DNA of 64,000 bases from Plasmodiophora brassicae (Eukaryota; Endomyxa; Phytomyxea; Plasmodiophorida; Plasmodiophoridae), in contig JASFAU010000009.1 of the NCBI GenBank assembly GCA_039704465.1, forward strand, positions 558,001-622,000. The letters are read 5' to 3'. Of this stretch, positions 43,149 through 56,854 are shown piece after piece. The stretch's first letter is position 1; each line of letters begins with the position of its first letter. The notes beneath the pieces were generated by a model that saw only the letters and a list, made by a program, of their open reading frames with translations, ran no database searches and was not told where the DNA came from. Both the position numbers and the translations under genes were made by a program.

Positions 43149-43994
43149 TCAGACCCGCACCTGGTCCAGCAGCTGTGACAGGAGCTCCCGAGGGAATCCC
43201 ATTAGCGTATACAACGATCCTTCCCGGGTGGAAAGAAACCGTTGAATGCGGGCTGTGGCGGCGGTGGTTAGAGCAATGCCAGACCCGGGCCGGGCGCCCC
43301 ATTGCGAACGTACGGCACGATACAATGTAGCCACCGGCGCAGGTCAGGATCTCCTGCTCATCCAGCAGTGCGGTCAGCTCTTCATCTGGCATCCTGTGGA
43401 ACAGCTGCGATCCTGTGGCGACTCTGTGCAGAATCACCTACGGTCAGACGACCAATCCTTCGCGGGGAATGGCTACGGGCCCACACAGACCCTTCCGCAT
43501 GCGCGCCCGTTACCGTGTTGTACACGACGACAGCCGTGCACGCATGGACCTGCTCAAGACCTTACACACATTGCCTCGCGCGTCAACAGGAGCTGAACCC
43601 GTACAGGTTTCACCATGTACTCCATCATCCACGATCGGCACTGGCCTCTGGAAGTCGGCTTGCCCCGAATGACGCCGTCATACGTCGCTAACGAATCCAT
43701 GGTGACCACCAGCGCGCGTTCGCCCGCCTACGGGAGAACCCATCATTCAACTGTCGGCACAGACATGGTTTCAGTCGACCCAACGTCTAGCTGCTTCCGG
43801 ATGGCGTCCGACTTGGCCCGAGCGATGGCCAGCGTCAGCTGGGTCGGGTCGGATCGCTCCCGATCGGCGACGCCGTCGACCTGGACGGCCGCCTCGTCGA
43901 TGTCCGGCGAGCGCACCACGAACTCGCTCGTCATCTCCGACAGCAGCCGCGCGCGGATCGGCGACGACGACCCGAGGATCACCCGCAGCGCCAT
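43149..43994 (-). CDS. Maf-like nucleotide pyrophosphatase
   Basis: Five exons (43785-43994, 43614-43727, 43514-43549, 43314-43404, 43149-43252) encode 184 residues. It starts MALRVILGSSSPIRARLLSE, the Maf S-x-R-R-x-x-L-L motif. SPDIDEAAV follows, then LVVTMDSLATYDGVIRGKPT (usually tADTvv-x-dg-x-i-lgKP), VHACTAVVVYNT, CAGGYI and LYTLMGFPRELLSQLLDQV. Maf proteins hydrolyse non-canonical or pyrimidine nucleoside triphosphates and are also found fused in ASMTL. The central ADT is altered to MDS, so the catalytic Asp is kept. The third exon is only 12 codons. It is convergent with the START gene, 54 bp apart. Confidence 0.78.
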
Positions 43995-44227
43995 CGCCTG
44001 CCGCCACCGCCCCGCAGTCGATCGGCAGCTCCGACGGGCGCGGTCCGACTCTCTGACCCGCGCCCCTCGTCCTGTGGCCCAAACTGACACCAATCTGTGG
44101 CCTCATTTTTCAATCGGGCGTGTAGTCTCAACATGGGACGTCGGCTGGACGGCCCGTGTGGCGGCACCGGGCACCGCCGGCCGCTGTGGGAGGTGGGGTG
44201 CGGTTACAGAGGCGGTCGGCGGTATCG

Positions 44228-45834
44228 ATGGCGACCGGGCTGGCGTCAGGGCACAGGGCGCCCATCCTGCTGATCGCGTCGCTGTCGGCGGCGCTGATCG
44301 TGATCCATGTGGCCCTGTTCGGCGATGCCGCCCGTCGGGTCATGTTCCCGGCACGCGTGTTCGATGAGAGGCGCGACGCGCTGATCCTGCCTAGGAATCG
44401 CACCGAGGCGCGGTTCGATCGCGTCTGGATGGAGTCGACCGGGCCCAATTCGGGCTTGGTCCATGTGCGATTCGACAAGAGCTGCCTGTCGGATGTCGGG
44501 CATCCTGTGCTTCGTATTCGGGTCATGGGGCCGCAGATCCTGCTTCTGGACGCGAAACCGACTTCCGACCCGGCCTACTGGATTGCACCGTATACCATCG
44601 AATGCATCGGCAGGTACACGATCGAGGTCATGCCTCTGTTCACCGATTTCGTCGAGGAAGACATCAAACATGGCCAGATCATTGCACAATGGCCGCCTTT
44701 CTTCGACCTTCACGTACCCGCAGATGTCGCTCATCGCTGGCAGACACCCTTTGCTGACACAACGCGTAGGAATTCTTTATCAGCGTGGAGACGGCCCACT
44801 GTCCCTTGAGGACGTCGTGGGCGGAATCGCCCGTGTGCACTCCAGAGCTAATGGACAAGGGCGGCACCTGGATCATTGATCCGTCAGACGATTTCAACGA
44901 CGAGGAGACGTTCCCGGTGGACACCGTGCGGTGGTGGCTGGAGAGGACCAATTTCGCCATGGGCCCTGGTGAAGAGCCGCCCCATGACATGCTCGGGTTC
45001 CACCGTTTCTACTACAGGGATCTTGGCATACCGAACGCGAAATGGGAGCACCCCCAGATCAAGGTTCGGTTCGCGCGTCTCCAGTACAGGTTCGGGCGCG
45101 CTCAATGTTTCATTGCTGGGTTCATGACGGTGGTAAATGCCAGGTTCTTCCATTGTCAGCTTCAGGATGATGGCCTGAACTGGGTGAAACGCTGTGGACT
45201 GACGACTCCCGAGCAGCGTATCTGCGTGTTCGGGGACAGCCAGATGCGATTGCTGCATACGATGCTGTCAGAGGTTGTGGATCCGACCAACGAGGTTTGC
45301 GCTGGCACCTACACCCAGGATGTCTGCCCGTCCGATTACGTCCGGTACACACCCGACTTGTAGGCTGCTGCGTATGATGATCCATTCGCGTGTGGTTGAC
45401 GGTGGACTGTCAGATACGGTTCAGTAAGCCCGGGCGCCTGCTCTGGCTGTACGCACGTCCTGTTCAATTTCGGGCAACACCCGCTGGGATGGACAGAAAA
45501 CCCGCCCTTCCCAGGTGAGCGATTCCGTCAGATGGTCCGCGATCTCTTCCAGCGGTTCAAGGGGTCGAATCTGAAAGCGTACTGGGTGTCTGTCAACACC
45601 ATGGCGTTCAACCGTCGCGTCATGCAGAACTTTGACTGGAGGCACCCGGGCACCATCCCGTATTACAATCGAATCGCGGCCGAGGAGGCGAAGAAAGTCA
45701 ACTTCCCCGTCATTGATATCTATTCGATCAGCTCGGTCCTGAATGATATTTCGTACGACGGCGGGCATTACAAGGCACCGGTTGCGCGGCCGTATGCCCT
45801 GAAGGCGCTAACGACAGCCTGCCACGCCGAATGA
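44228..45834 (+). CDS. PC-esterase/NXPE-like type II membrane protein
   Basis: Exons 44228-44713, 44770-45359 and 45414-45834 encode 498 residues. Signal anchor: HRAPILLIASLSAALIVIHV. The C-terminal half has SGNH-hydrolase features: ICVFGDSQMRLLHTM (GDS nucleophile block), VLFNFGQHPLGW and the late YDGGHYKAPVARPYALKAL carrying a D-x-x-H pair. The N-terminal lumenal part has beta-rich segments as in NXPE proteins. Such enzymes sit in the Golgi and add or remove acyl groups on glycans; the substrate is unknown. The 44714 donor (56-nt intron) was preferred over 44726 by intron length. Confidence 0.72.
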
Positions 45835-45894
45835 TCCCAGGACAATGATATACGGAGCGGTTGGATAGTGGGGTTGGATTGTCCAGAAACAAGT

Positions 45895-46885
45895 TTAGCA
45901 TAACTTGGTTCCGCATGCGCCACAGAATTTGGCGTTCGGGTTGGGTGCGTTGCATTCCGGGCATCGTTCAGCGACGGCGGCCTTCGATTTGGCCTGCTCC
46001 TGCTTGATCATGTCGACGTTCTGGATGATCTGACGATCGAGGATGATGTTTGGGCCCGCTTCCTGCGCAACGCGTTTCGCTTGCTGAATTACAACCGGCA
46101 GTAATCAGTACGGACGCCTCAGGGTGGCTGCCTGCATGCATTGCACACCTCATATCCGCCCATGCCCAGCAGCGTCGGCGCCGCTGACGCTTTGGCCATC
46201 TGCTGATCTGAAAACTGGCGCTCGTTCTTCTGGGCGAGGCGAGCCGTTCCCAGGTACGGCCCATCGAATCCTGGGACGTTGCGAGCCACGGCCGCCAGGG
46301 AGAATACGCTATCCTGGTTCGACGGATGCGAGTCAGTCCACAGTCCCCTACCAGCAACACGCTGTCACTGTACGATGACGTGAACAATGTTCTTGTTCTC
46401 ATATAGGTCTACGTACAGTCCGGTGAGTGGTAGGAGTCGTATAAGGGCACTAGACAAGGCCACCTACCTTGCGTGTCGAACAGATCAGTGTTGCGCATAC
46501 CAAGGTCGCGGCATCTGGCACACGAGGACTCCGGTCAGAGAGCGAGCAGCAAGGCACCCCCAGGACGCGAGATACCCGTTCAAGAAGTACGAGATGTTTT
46601 CGCGCTGCATGAACGGCATCGACTGGGTGTTGATGCGGCTGACCGTGCCAGGCTTGATGCGGTTGAGCAGCTTGCAGAGGATGACACCCGATTTCAACGA
46701 CTCCTGGAAGCCAGCCTTGAATTTCTCAGCAGTGACCTGGGGGCGTGTTATATCACGGGGGTATCGTTGGTGGTCAGTCGGCCCACCTGCTCAATCCAGT
46801 CTTGGGCCTCCTTCTCCATGGCCGGGTCGTATTTCGAGGCGATCTTCTCAGCGATCTCTTTGTCCAGGCCATATTCGTTCGGCAT
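45895..46885 (-). CDS. Calponin-homology (transgelin-like) protein with C-terminal zinc ribbon
   Basis: Six exons (46787-46885, 46576-46736, 46468-46514, 46374-46408, 46149-46313, 45895-46083) encode 231 residues. The CH domain is complete: MPNEYGLDKEIAEKIASKYD, EKEAQDWIEQ, SLKSGVILCKLLNRIKPGTV, FMQRENISYFLNGCRDLGMR, NTDLFDTQDLYENKNIVHVI and FSLAAVARNVPGFDGPYLG. A calponin-repeat-like region follows (LAQKNERQFSDQQMAKA), then a helix. The end is a zinc ribbon, C-P-E-C...C-G-A-C (RCPECNAPNPNAKFCGACGT). Single CH proteins of this kind bundle or bind actin. The ribbon fusion is not part of the usual transgelin layout. Confidence 0.86.
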
Positions 46886-47326
46886 GGTCGCTGCTGTTGA
46901 ACGATTGCGAATGGCACGCGACCAGGTTGTGTCAATACGAGGCGGGCAACTTGTCGACCGGTCCTATTTCGGTGAAGGCACTGAAATAGGCAAGCGGACT
47001 GATATCGCCATGCCGGAATTAGACAGGCGGCTTCAAGTAAATACCAATGGACATACGGCGGTCCCGTAATATCTACTGTGCCAGATGGGATTGCGGGAAT
47101 TCGCTAGACACTACAATCCCGGGATAAACCGCTATTGAAAAGATACGGTATGTCGTCGATGATCCTACCACTTGCTGGACTCCCGGTAGGATACAGGCGC
47201 TGCACACGTGGTGAATCCTGTCGCCGTATCTGGCCACCGACCGTTTGCCGAACGAAACAGGTGGGCTGCGCTGCCCCGTCGCGTAGCAGGCTGGCTGGTG
47301 GTCATACTTCCGTGGCTCTCGTTGCT

Positions 47327-49082
47327 ATGGCGCTACTATGCAGTAAGTGCGGGGGTCTGTCACGAGCCGCACGAACGACAGCGATTGTAAACGGGCCTAT
47401 TGCTCCCAGTGCCCATCCTCGTGATCAATATGGGCGGAGAGATGATATACATCATCGACCAGCGCTTGAAAGCGCAGTCGATATCGGGAGACAAAAGCAT
47501 TCGCGGTCCTTCTTCCGGTGAACCTTGTGCGCGCACACACACCTCTGACAGTGAACAACAGTACTGGAAGACGTTGTTTCGACCATGTTCAACCCCAAAT
47601 TCGTCGACGAGATTTTCAAGCCGAAACCGATTTACACGAATGATGCATTGCAGCAAATATTCCGCCGCCTGGCGCATTCGTCCATCATGAGGCTGAACGA
47701 GACGAGCATGGAGAAGGTCTGCTTGCTCACTGGTGGCCCATTCACCGTGTTATTCAGTTCCTGACGGGCTCCATCATCAGCTGTACGACCTGATGACCAT
47801 GGGTTTCAAGTACCAGGTCTTGAGTTGCACGGTCCCCAGTGATCTGCTCAAAATCACCGTCAAGCACCTGAACACGCTGATGTCACTGTTCCCGTCGTCG
47901 GCGCACGACTCTGCGGCATATGCTCTCATCAACCGAACCATGCAGCTTGTGGCGAAGGTCTCACAGCAGGTATCCAGTCGGTGTTCGGCTGCCGATGTTA
48001 AGCGTAGTGCCTATCCAGGTGTACGACAACCTGAGGGACTGGGAGCTCGCTGCGTTACGGTACCGACTGGCAATGTTCTTCCAGGACCGGAAAGTCAAGG
48101 TATCGCTTCTTCTCCAAGACAACCTTCAGGTTGGGAGTCTGCACCGTTTCGCATGTCGTTGCATGCTGACGTCGTGTCCCGTATAGAGTCAAACGGGTGC
48201 CATCATTATCAGTCATGTTCGCCGAGTATCGTCGCCGGCCGGCAAAGACCTATTGGGCACTGTCAATGTGTATAAGCAGCAAACCAGACTGGAACGCGTC
48301 GTCCATCTGAGCGTGCCTGGCCGAGACACAGTCGGGGAGGCGTTCCAACCGAAGAAACCGGATGAGAAAACGCCCGCTGCTCAGGCGCCTGTTCTGGATC
48401 GTCCCACGTCAAGGCAGAGCGTTGTGTCGTGCGCCCTCGGAAGCAATATGTGAGTGACGTGTTGTAGAAGGATGTCGACCTCCCTGACAAAGAGCGCTGG
48501 AACAGATACGAACTGGATCGGCAGACGTCAGATCCGTCAGCGGCCGCGGCTGATCACGATCAGCCATCAAATCAGGCGACACCCGCTCAGGAATTGCAGG
48601 CGCCTGTAGGCCTTAAACTGTTCCTTGCTTGCAATCAGGTCATCCCTTTACTATGGTCGCCATAGGTCAACCAGCAAGCGGTGGCCTGCCTGGATCTGCT
48701 AGCCGGATTGATCCAAGCACCAGCGGACATCAAGGACAACTCTTTCAAACTGGACCTCGGCATGACGCTAGGGTCCCGAGCAATTGCGATGTCCACCTCA
48801 TCGACCATGATTGACGTTGTCGTTACAGAACCGGCAGCGACGCCTCCGATGGCCAGCCACAGAGTTCATTTCACGTGCAGAAGATCACGATCAACGCGTC
48901 CCAGAACAGTTCTAGCGCAATTGCTGACTGGGGTCCCGACGAAGGTCGGCTGATGGGACGTCAGAGCGCCTGCCAGCCTGTGGTCACTGATCCTACCGTG
49001 TGCAGGGACGACGACCAAGCCAACGGAGGACGACCAGCTTGATCTGCTGGCCATGATGACGTCGCTTGAAGACGGTATATAG
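47327..49082 (+). CDS. OSCP1: OSCP1-like protein (organic solute carrier partner 1)
   Basis: Exon 1 (47327-47342) is 16 nt. Further exons are 47410-47505, 47562-47716, 47781-47957, 48019-48129, 48187-48449 and 48506-48638, plus two or three more to the stop at 49080-49082. The family matches closely: ILVINMGGEMIYIIDQRLKA, STMFNPKFVDEIFKP, LAHSSIMRLNETSMEKLYDL, MTMGFKYQVL, FFQDRKVKVSLLLQDNLQ, NIYELDRQ and the end QLDLLAMMTSLEDGI. OSCP1 proteins are linked to cilia and to trafficking; the biochemical function is not settled. The last exon boundaries (48639-48960) are approximate. Confidence 0.87.
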
Positions 49083-49205
49083 TCGTGGAGGAACCTGTTG
49101 GGAGCATGAATTCATAAAATGGCACGCGATCTCGAGCTGGGCGAGCAGGCGATATCCTCCAGGACACCTCCATGCAAGGACGGCTGTCGTGTGGCAGTAT
49201 ATAGG

Positions 49206-49581
49206 CTATCGACGGCTTCCTGTTGGACGTCGACGTGGTGGTCGGCCCATATCGTCGAAGCCCAAGGCAGCACCCATCTGCGCCTTGTGGAGGGATGCTG
49301 CCTTGAACTTAAAGGACCACAGTCATATAACTTCAAGCGCCTGGAAACGGGTCGGTTCTTGCAGATCGGACTTCGGTGAGTCACGCACCAACGTGTCCGG
49401 AGTCCGTAAGTCCGCAACGGCGGCCTTGTGGACGGCGGGCGATCGCGCGCATCGGTCGACCCACACCGTCACAAGGTTGATTTCAGGGTACGACAGCGCA
49501 ATCTCGACATTTTCATCAGTATCGGCTATCTCTATCGTCCCGTAACGCAAACGCCGCGCGCCATACACACGAATCGCTAAC

Positions 49582-49583
<2 letters not shown>
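49206..49583 (-). CDS. Small protein of unknown function
   Basis: Exon 1 (about 49325-49583) opens MLAIRVYGARRLRYGTIEIA, then EIALSYPEINLVTVWVDRCA and a charged stretch. A roughly 54-nt intron leads to a short exon (MGAALGFDDMGRPPRRRPTG) stopping at 49206. It could be a ubiquitin-like or C2-like small fold; no firm family. Its start codon lies on the same CATG as the start of the DDX3-like gene on the other strand. Confidence 0.45.
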
Positions 49584-51894
<2,311 letters not shown>

Positions 51895-52050
51895 ACAGTC
51901 GCACTACTTACGCCGACTGGCACCGGTTTCGCCCCTGCTGCTTCAGAGTCATGAGTATCTCCATCCAGAGCATTCAATACAACGTTCGATCTTGACCGCC
52001 AGCGCATTGTGAACCTTGGTTGTATATTAGGAACGCAAAGGTCGATGGAC
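51895..52050. other. Short intergenic gap between convergent genes
   Basis: About 155 bp between the DED1 stop and the stop of the chromodomain-PNUTS-like gene; nothing else recognised. Confidence 0.5.
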
Positions 52051-52051
52051 G

Positions 52052-54483
52052 TTACGAGCCACTGGAGGTCTTGATATGGGCGAATTTGCATCGATCGCCA
52101 CGTTCACAGTAGCCCTTGCGGAAGTATTTGCAAGGGATTTTCTTCCTCTGACTGTCGGTCAAAGGCGGCTTCTTGCCCAAAGGCGGGAACTGTTTCTTGC
52201 CAGGAGGTTGGGAATCTGGGCGGAGCAGAACCTTGCGGGGACCGAGGTCTGCGCGATCATCGGCAGGTCGCTTGCGCTTCTGGCTCGACAAGGTGCGGCT
52301 CTCATCCGGAAACACCACCCCGCGAATCGTAGGGATTGGAGGCACAGATTCCTTGTCCGGAACGAACGAGACGACAGGAGATCGTTCGGTTGATGCTACA
52401 GGTTTGTCACCGCCGAGTCGGTTCTTCACGCGTTCCCAAATGAGCCTGCACCGGTCGATCGACTCCTGAGGAATGAGCAGCTGTTCGCTGGACGTCAAGG
52501 AACCATTTGCCAGCAGCTCGTCAAACATGGCCTGGCTTGATTCGGGTAAACTCGATGGCGGTGGGACGGGCTTCGGTTCCGTTGGCGGGGCGGATGAAGG
52601 CTTCTCGTACACGGTTTCACCCTGCTGCGTGGTCACCGATGCAGGGACTGCAGCATCCGCCCTCTGCCCGACACGGTCAGGAACGCGCTCAGCGCCGTCG
52701 ATGACCACGGGAGGCTGGGGTAGCACCGGTGGACTCGCGGAGACATCCGAAGGTACAGCAGGCGTTTGAGCCACACCCGCCAATGAGGGTGCCGGTGATA
52801 CAGAAACCCGAGGAATTGCAACTTGGTTGCCACTGACTACAGGAGCCGCCCCCCTGGAAACCACGCGCTCGTCCCCTGTTGGAGACTTGCGTTCACAGCC
52901 GGCTGCTACTGGACGAGGCCAGGGTGTGCTTGCAACGAAAACGGACGGGGGCACCACCAGGGTTGATTGTTGCGAAAATGAGGTAACAGAGTTGGACCGC
53001 ACTCTGTCAGTAGCTGGAACGTCAGGGGCAGGTTTGGGTGGGGCGCTGTTGGCAGAGAAACGCCTAGTAACCAGTTAGTAACATGTACAGTGATGCGGTA
53101 AAACAGGAAACGTACGAGGACATTTCCTTGTACAGCTGCCACTTCTTGATGACCCGCGCAGACAGGTTCATGACGAGAGGATGAAAGGACTGATTCTGCA
53201 ATAGAACATGCTGGATCGGACGATACCTTTTGTACCAGCGCGCCGGCAGGACTTCCAGCAACAAACAGGACGCCACCAGAAATCCAATATCTGCAATGCT
53301 AACAGCATCAGCACTTACAGCACGGACTGCTGGAACCCATTACCGAGATCGCCGACGACAGAGAACGCCTCGGCTATCCAGGACTCGAGCGTCTTCAGGA
53401 ATTCTCCAACTGGATCGACCAGTTTCGCCACGTCCGAGTGGGTGAACGTCAACGTGATGTGCTCAAGGAATTCTTGCCGATTTCGCACATCCAGTGACTT
53501 CATCTGTTCGATCGCTTCCGCAGCTGTGGTTGGCAGCGTCACCGGTGGCAGTTGCTTCTTGGTCTCCAGAGGTGCCACAGGTCGGGGCGCTTCCGTCACG
53601 ACGCCATGCGACGCCCTCACCTCTTGTGGACTGATCGTTTCCTTGTCGGTTCTACGCCGCGGAAGGAAACCAGACGGTAAATCACCCTGTGATAGACCGC
53701 CCCTGGATGCCAGCTTTGGTTCCGGAGAATGTCTAACTGGAATCGATCGCATCGCGGTAGGGGCGGCTGACATGTCACTCGAAGCGCGCGGAGAGACGTC
53801 CAAAGTGTTTGATTCAGGGCGCCGCCTTTCTGCGCCATGAGCCAATGCTGGTTCAGCCTCAAGTGGCACGGTGAACGACACACGTTTCTGCGGCTTAGGC
53901 GCGTTGGTCGCCGTTTTCAGTGACGACGACTTGATCGCCGGTTTCTGAAGCGGCAGACCGGCAGAATGCTGCCCTGCAGTCGGCATGGCCTCCTCCTCCC
54001 GCTGCTGCTGCTGCTGAGTGGATTCGTCGGTCTTAGGCGGTCGACCTCGTTTCTTCTTTGTCAGCAGGCGATTGATCAAAGGCACACTGTCGTCCGACGA
54101 GCTGTGCACGCTCATCAGCGACGGCGATGCGGCCGACTTCGGCGGTTTCGCTCGCTTCTTGGCCGGTTTCTTGATAGGCACGTCGTCGGATCCATTATCG
54201 TCCGTGCCGAGGGCTAGCTCGATGCGGCGTTCGCGCCCTTCCGGCGACTTGAAGAACGCGTCGAACAGCGTCCGACACCCGTCGGTGAAGTTCGATTGCG
54301 GCTCGTAGCTGTCGAACTGCGGATCGTCCCAGGGCGGCGCCCCTGCATCCCTGATGGTCAGCCCGGGCACGCGCCACCAACATCACCACACATACATCGT
54401 ACGCGGAACTCCAACCCCTTCTTGCCCTTGCGCACGTCCAGGATCCTGTCGATCGTGTAGTGCGTGTCGTCGCCGGCCGCCAT
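52052..54483 (-). CDS. PNUTS-like protein: chromodomain, RVSF, TFIIS-LW, CCCH zinc finger
   Basis: Exons 54392-54483, 53344-54350, 53122-53290 and 52052-53063 encode 759 residues in phase. Order of parts: an N-terminal chromodomain (YTIDRILDVRKGKKGLEFRV...WDDPQFDSYEP...F); basic KKRGRPPK linker; a PP1-docking motif KRVSF near residue 165; a TFIIS N-terminal/LW-type helical bundle (FLKTLESWIAEAFSVVGDL...LLLEVLPARW...LSARVIKKWQLYKE); a Pro-rich linker; and a final CCCH finger (CKYFRKGYCERGDRCKFAH). RVxF, an LW domain and a terminal CCCH finger are the make-up of PNUTS (PPP1R10), which targets PP1 to transcription termination. The chromodomain is extra, and here the RVSF precedes the LW domain. 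Confidence 0.78.
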
Positions 54484-54644
54484 GACGACGGGCCTACCGC
54501 GCACGCAGGCGCACCTGCCGAAAGTTGCGACTGCGCAACGCCAACAGCTGCCGTCGCGACGGGTTTTCTGCGTAGGGGTGGCCAGTGGCGCCTCTAGCAA
54601 CAGCACATGGATCTAACGTTTTATTGGGGAGCGCACGTGGCCGA

Positions 54645-56286
54645 TCAGTCGAATGGCCCCGGGCATTTCCAGCGCGTCTCCTGCGTTTCGCTGTTGAAGT
54701 AGTAGTCGCGGCCGTCGTCCGTCTGGTACCGTGTCCATTTCCCTCTGGATTCCTGCAGATCTGTTGGAACGTGGGAATGGCAGAGCGAGGGACGGACGTA
54801 CGAATTTGTGGACGACGACGGGTTTCTGGTCGCTGTCGCGGTGGAGCGGGTCGAAGGCCTTCTTCTCGAGGTTCAGGGATTGGACGTTGGGGTCCATCGA
54901 CCAGTGCCACTCGTCCTCAGGGAACCCTTTCCGAGGGCTGAGCGCCACACCGGGAGGATCACGAAGGTGTAACGCTTGGATGAAAGACAGAACCCGGGCG
55001 ATGCTTCGCATATCTAGCTCATAAAGTTCGCCTTGCTCTGACACGAACGGGGCAATCTCGCATTGTGGGACACCTACAGACGGCCAGTTAGCGGTATCCA
55101 GCAGTCGAAACATTTGGGCAGACCCGAGTGGATCATGCCCAGGCCAACAGAGCAAAGCAGGTGTTCCAGGGACTGCTGGTTGGTCAGGAAGAGGGACTGT
55201 GACCATAATGATTGGAGTTGGAGACCATCACCGCATGACGTCTGATAGTGCTCGACTATTGAGGTCAGCGTGTACTCCCAGAAGTCGCGCAAGCGATACA
55301 CAGGGTGGGTTTTGATTTCCGACTGGAAGGATGACGGTCAGAGGCGATCTGAAACAGTACTTGGTGCGGATAAACATACGTAGAGAAACATACTGGCGTG
55401 GTCGTTGTCGGCCGACTCCGCTAGGCATGGGTCTCCAGGGCTCGGATTCGTGAAGACGCAGCGCGACAGATGAAGTAGCAGGTCGCACGACTTGTAATCC
55501 TTTTGGTTAGCCGCTTCCCTGAGCAGCGCACGGCAGGCGTCCAGTAGTCGCTACGAAAAAGTCAGGCATACTGGGACGCACCCGGGCGAACCACAAACGG
55601 CCTCACCATAAACGTTGTGTAGAACAGTGGCTTTGTGGCGGACACTTTCACCATCTCGGTGATGAATGTTATGCGGCAGTGCTTGGATTTCAACAACGTC
55701 AGGATCAGCAGGATTCCGTCCGGGTGCTTATCTTCGGGTTGCGACAGCAATTGCCGAATGTACTTCTTGATCATGCTGGTCTCGCGTTCGCTGACGGGAT
55801 CCACTAGTACGCCCCGATGAGTATCCAGAGGCAATGAATACAAACGCCCTGCACTAACGGTTGACATTCGATGAGGTGCGCAACGACCTGAACCAGGTCT
55901 TGCGAGGTACGTCGTCCTTAGACGACGGTAACATATCGACAACGTGGGGAGCCGGCATCAGCGGGAAGATGCCAACCAGAACTTCCCCGATTGAAATGGG
56001 TCGATGCTGGATGTCGGACCCGTAGATCGGGATCCATTTGGTTGCGAATGAGGGGAGCCCAGGACAGATCTCAAAGTTGGCGAACCCGAGAGGCTGGGGA
56101 CGCATCTCGGTCATCGATACCCTATACAGATAGAATGAGCCTGTACAACGTGCCCTTCAAGGGTACCATGTCGTACCCTTGCGCCAGCAACTCCAAAGTA
56201 ATGCACGCCACTGGACCATCCGGCCCGTTACGGATCGCGTTCGGTGTGACGAAGAGGAACATCTCCTCGTCCTGGAACTTGAACAT
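54645..56286 (-). CDS. WW-domain protein of unknown family
   Basis: A multi-exon minus-strand gene: first exon from ATG 56286 (MFKFQDEEMFLFVTPNAIRN), then SPLGFANFEICPGLPSFATK, VSERETSMIKKYIRQLLSQP, LLDACRALLREAANQKDYKS, LLLHLSRCVFTNPSPG, VYRLRDFWEYTLTSIVEHYQ, LFLTNQQSLEHLLCSVGLGM, RSIARVLSFIQALHL, and a C-terminal WW domain (KWTRYQTDDGRDYYFNSETQ...TRWKCPGPFD) before the stop at 54645. Introns I could place are 34-68 nt, and several junctions are approximate. The alpha-helical middle resembles vesicle-traffic or DENN-like regions, but I do not assign it. WW domains bind proline-rich ligands. Confidence 0.55.
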
Positions 56287-56361
56287 TCCGCGGGATCCCG
56301 AAGGGCCACCACATTCATGTACCGGCTGTGCCCTCCTGCAAGTCACGGACAGGTCCCTGTA

Positions 56362-56783
56362 ATGCATTCGCGCTTGCGGGCGCGAACCTGTGCCATTCGG
56401 CAACGAATCAGCGAGCTTCGTTCTGGGCCACGCCGTACGATCATGTACGTACCGGTGACAGACTGAGGAACGTTGCGAAGAAGGTATACTAATTATTGTT
56501 TAGCATCCGGTGGCGGACACGTGGACGACTGGTCTTACGTTTGACCATCCAGTGGGAGCCGAGCGAGGAAGGCGACACCGCCCTGCTGGGCGACATCTCG
56601 GGCGATGCGCATTGGTCGACCCCGGTCGACTTCGGGATGGTCAGCGACGGCATCGGCAGATCGCAGGTGCCGACAGGACACGAACGTCGATCCCCGGTGT
56701 CCCAGCAGTGCCCAGCACGATGTGCCAACTGCCGAGGCAGTGCTGGCCAGACCGATTCTAAATTAGGCTATCACAGGATTTAG
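56362..56783 (+). CDS. Small two-exon protein, unknown
   Basis: Exon 1 (56362-56444, MHSRLRARTCAIRQRISELR) and exon 2 (56504-56783) with a 59-nt intron bearing a TACTAAT branch motif give about 120 residues. The centre, LVLRLTIQWEPSEEGDTALL, looks beta-stranded and acidic; the end has several cysteines (QQCPARCANCRG). It is divergent from the WW-domain gene. No family recognised. Confidence 0.4.
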
Positions 56784-56854
56784 ACCTGGACTGCGCCCAA
56801 AATGGCCATCAGGACGGTATGCGGTGCCGCAAGAAATGACAGTTCTGTATCGAT

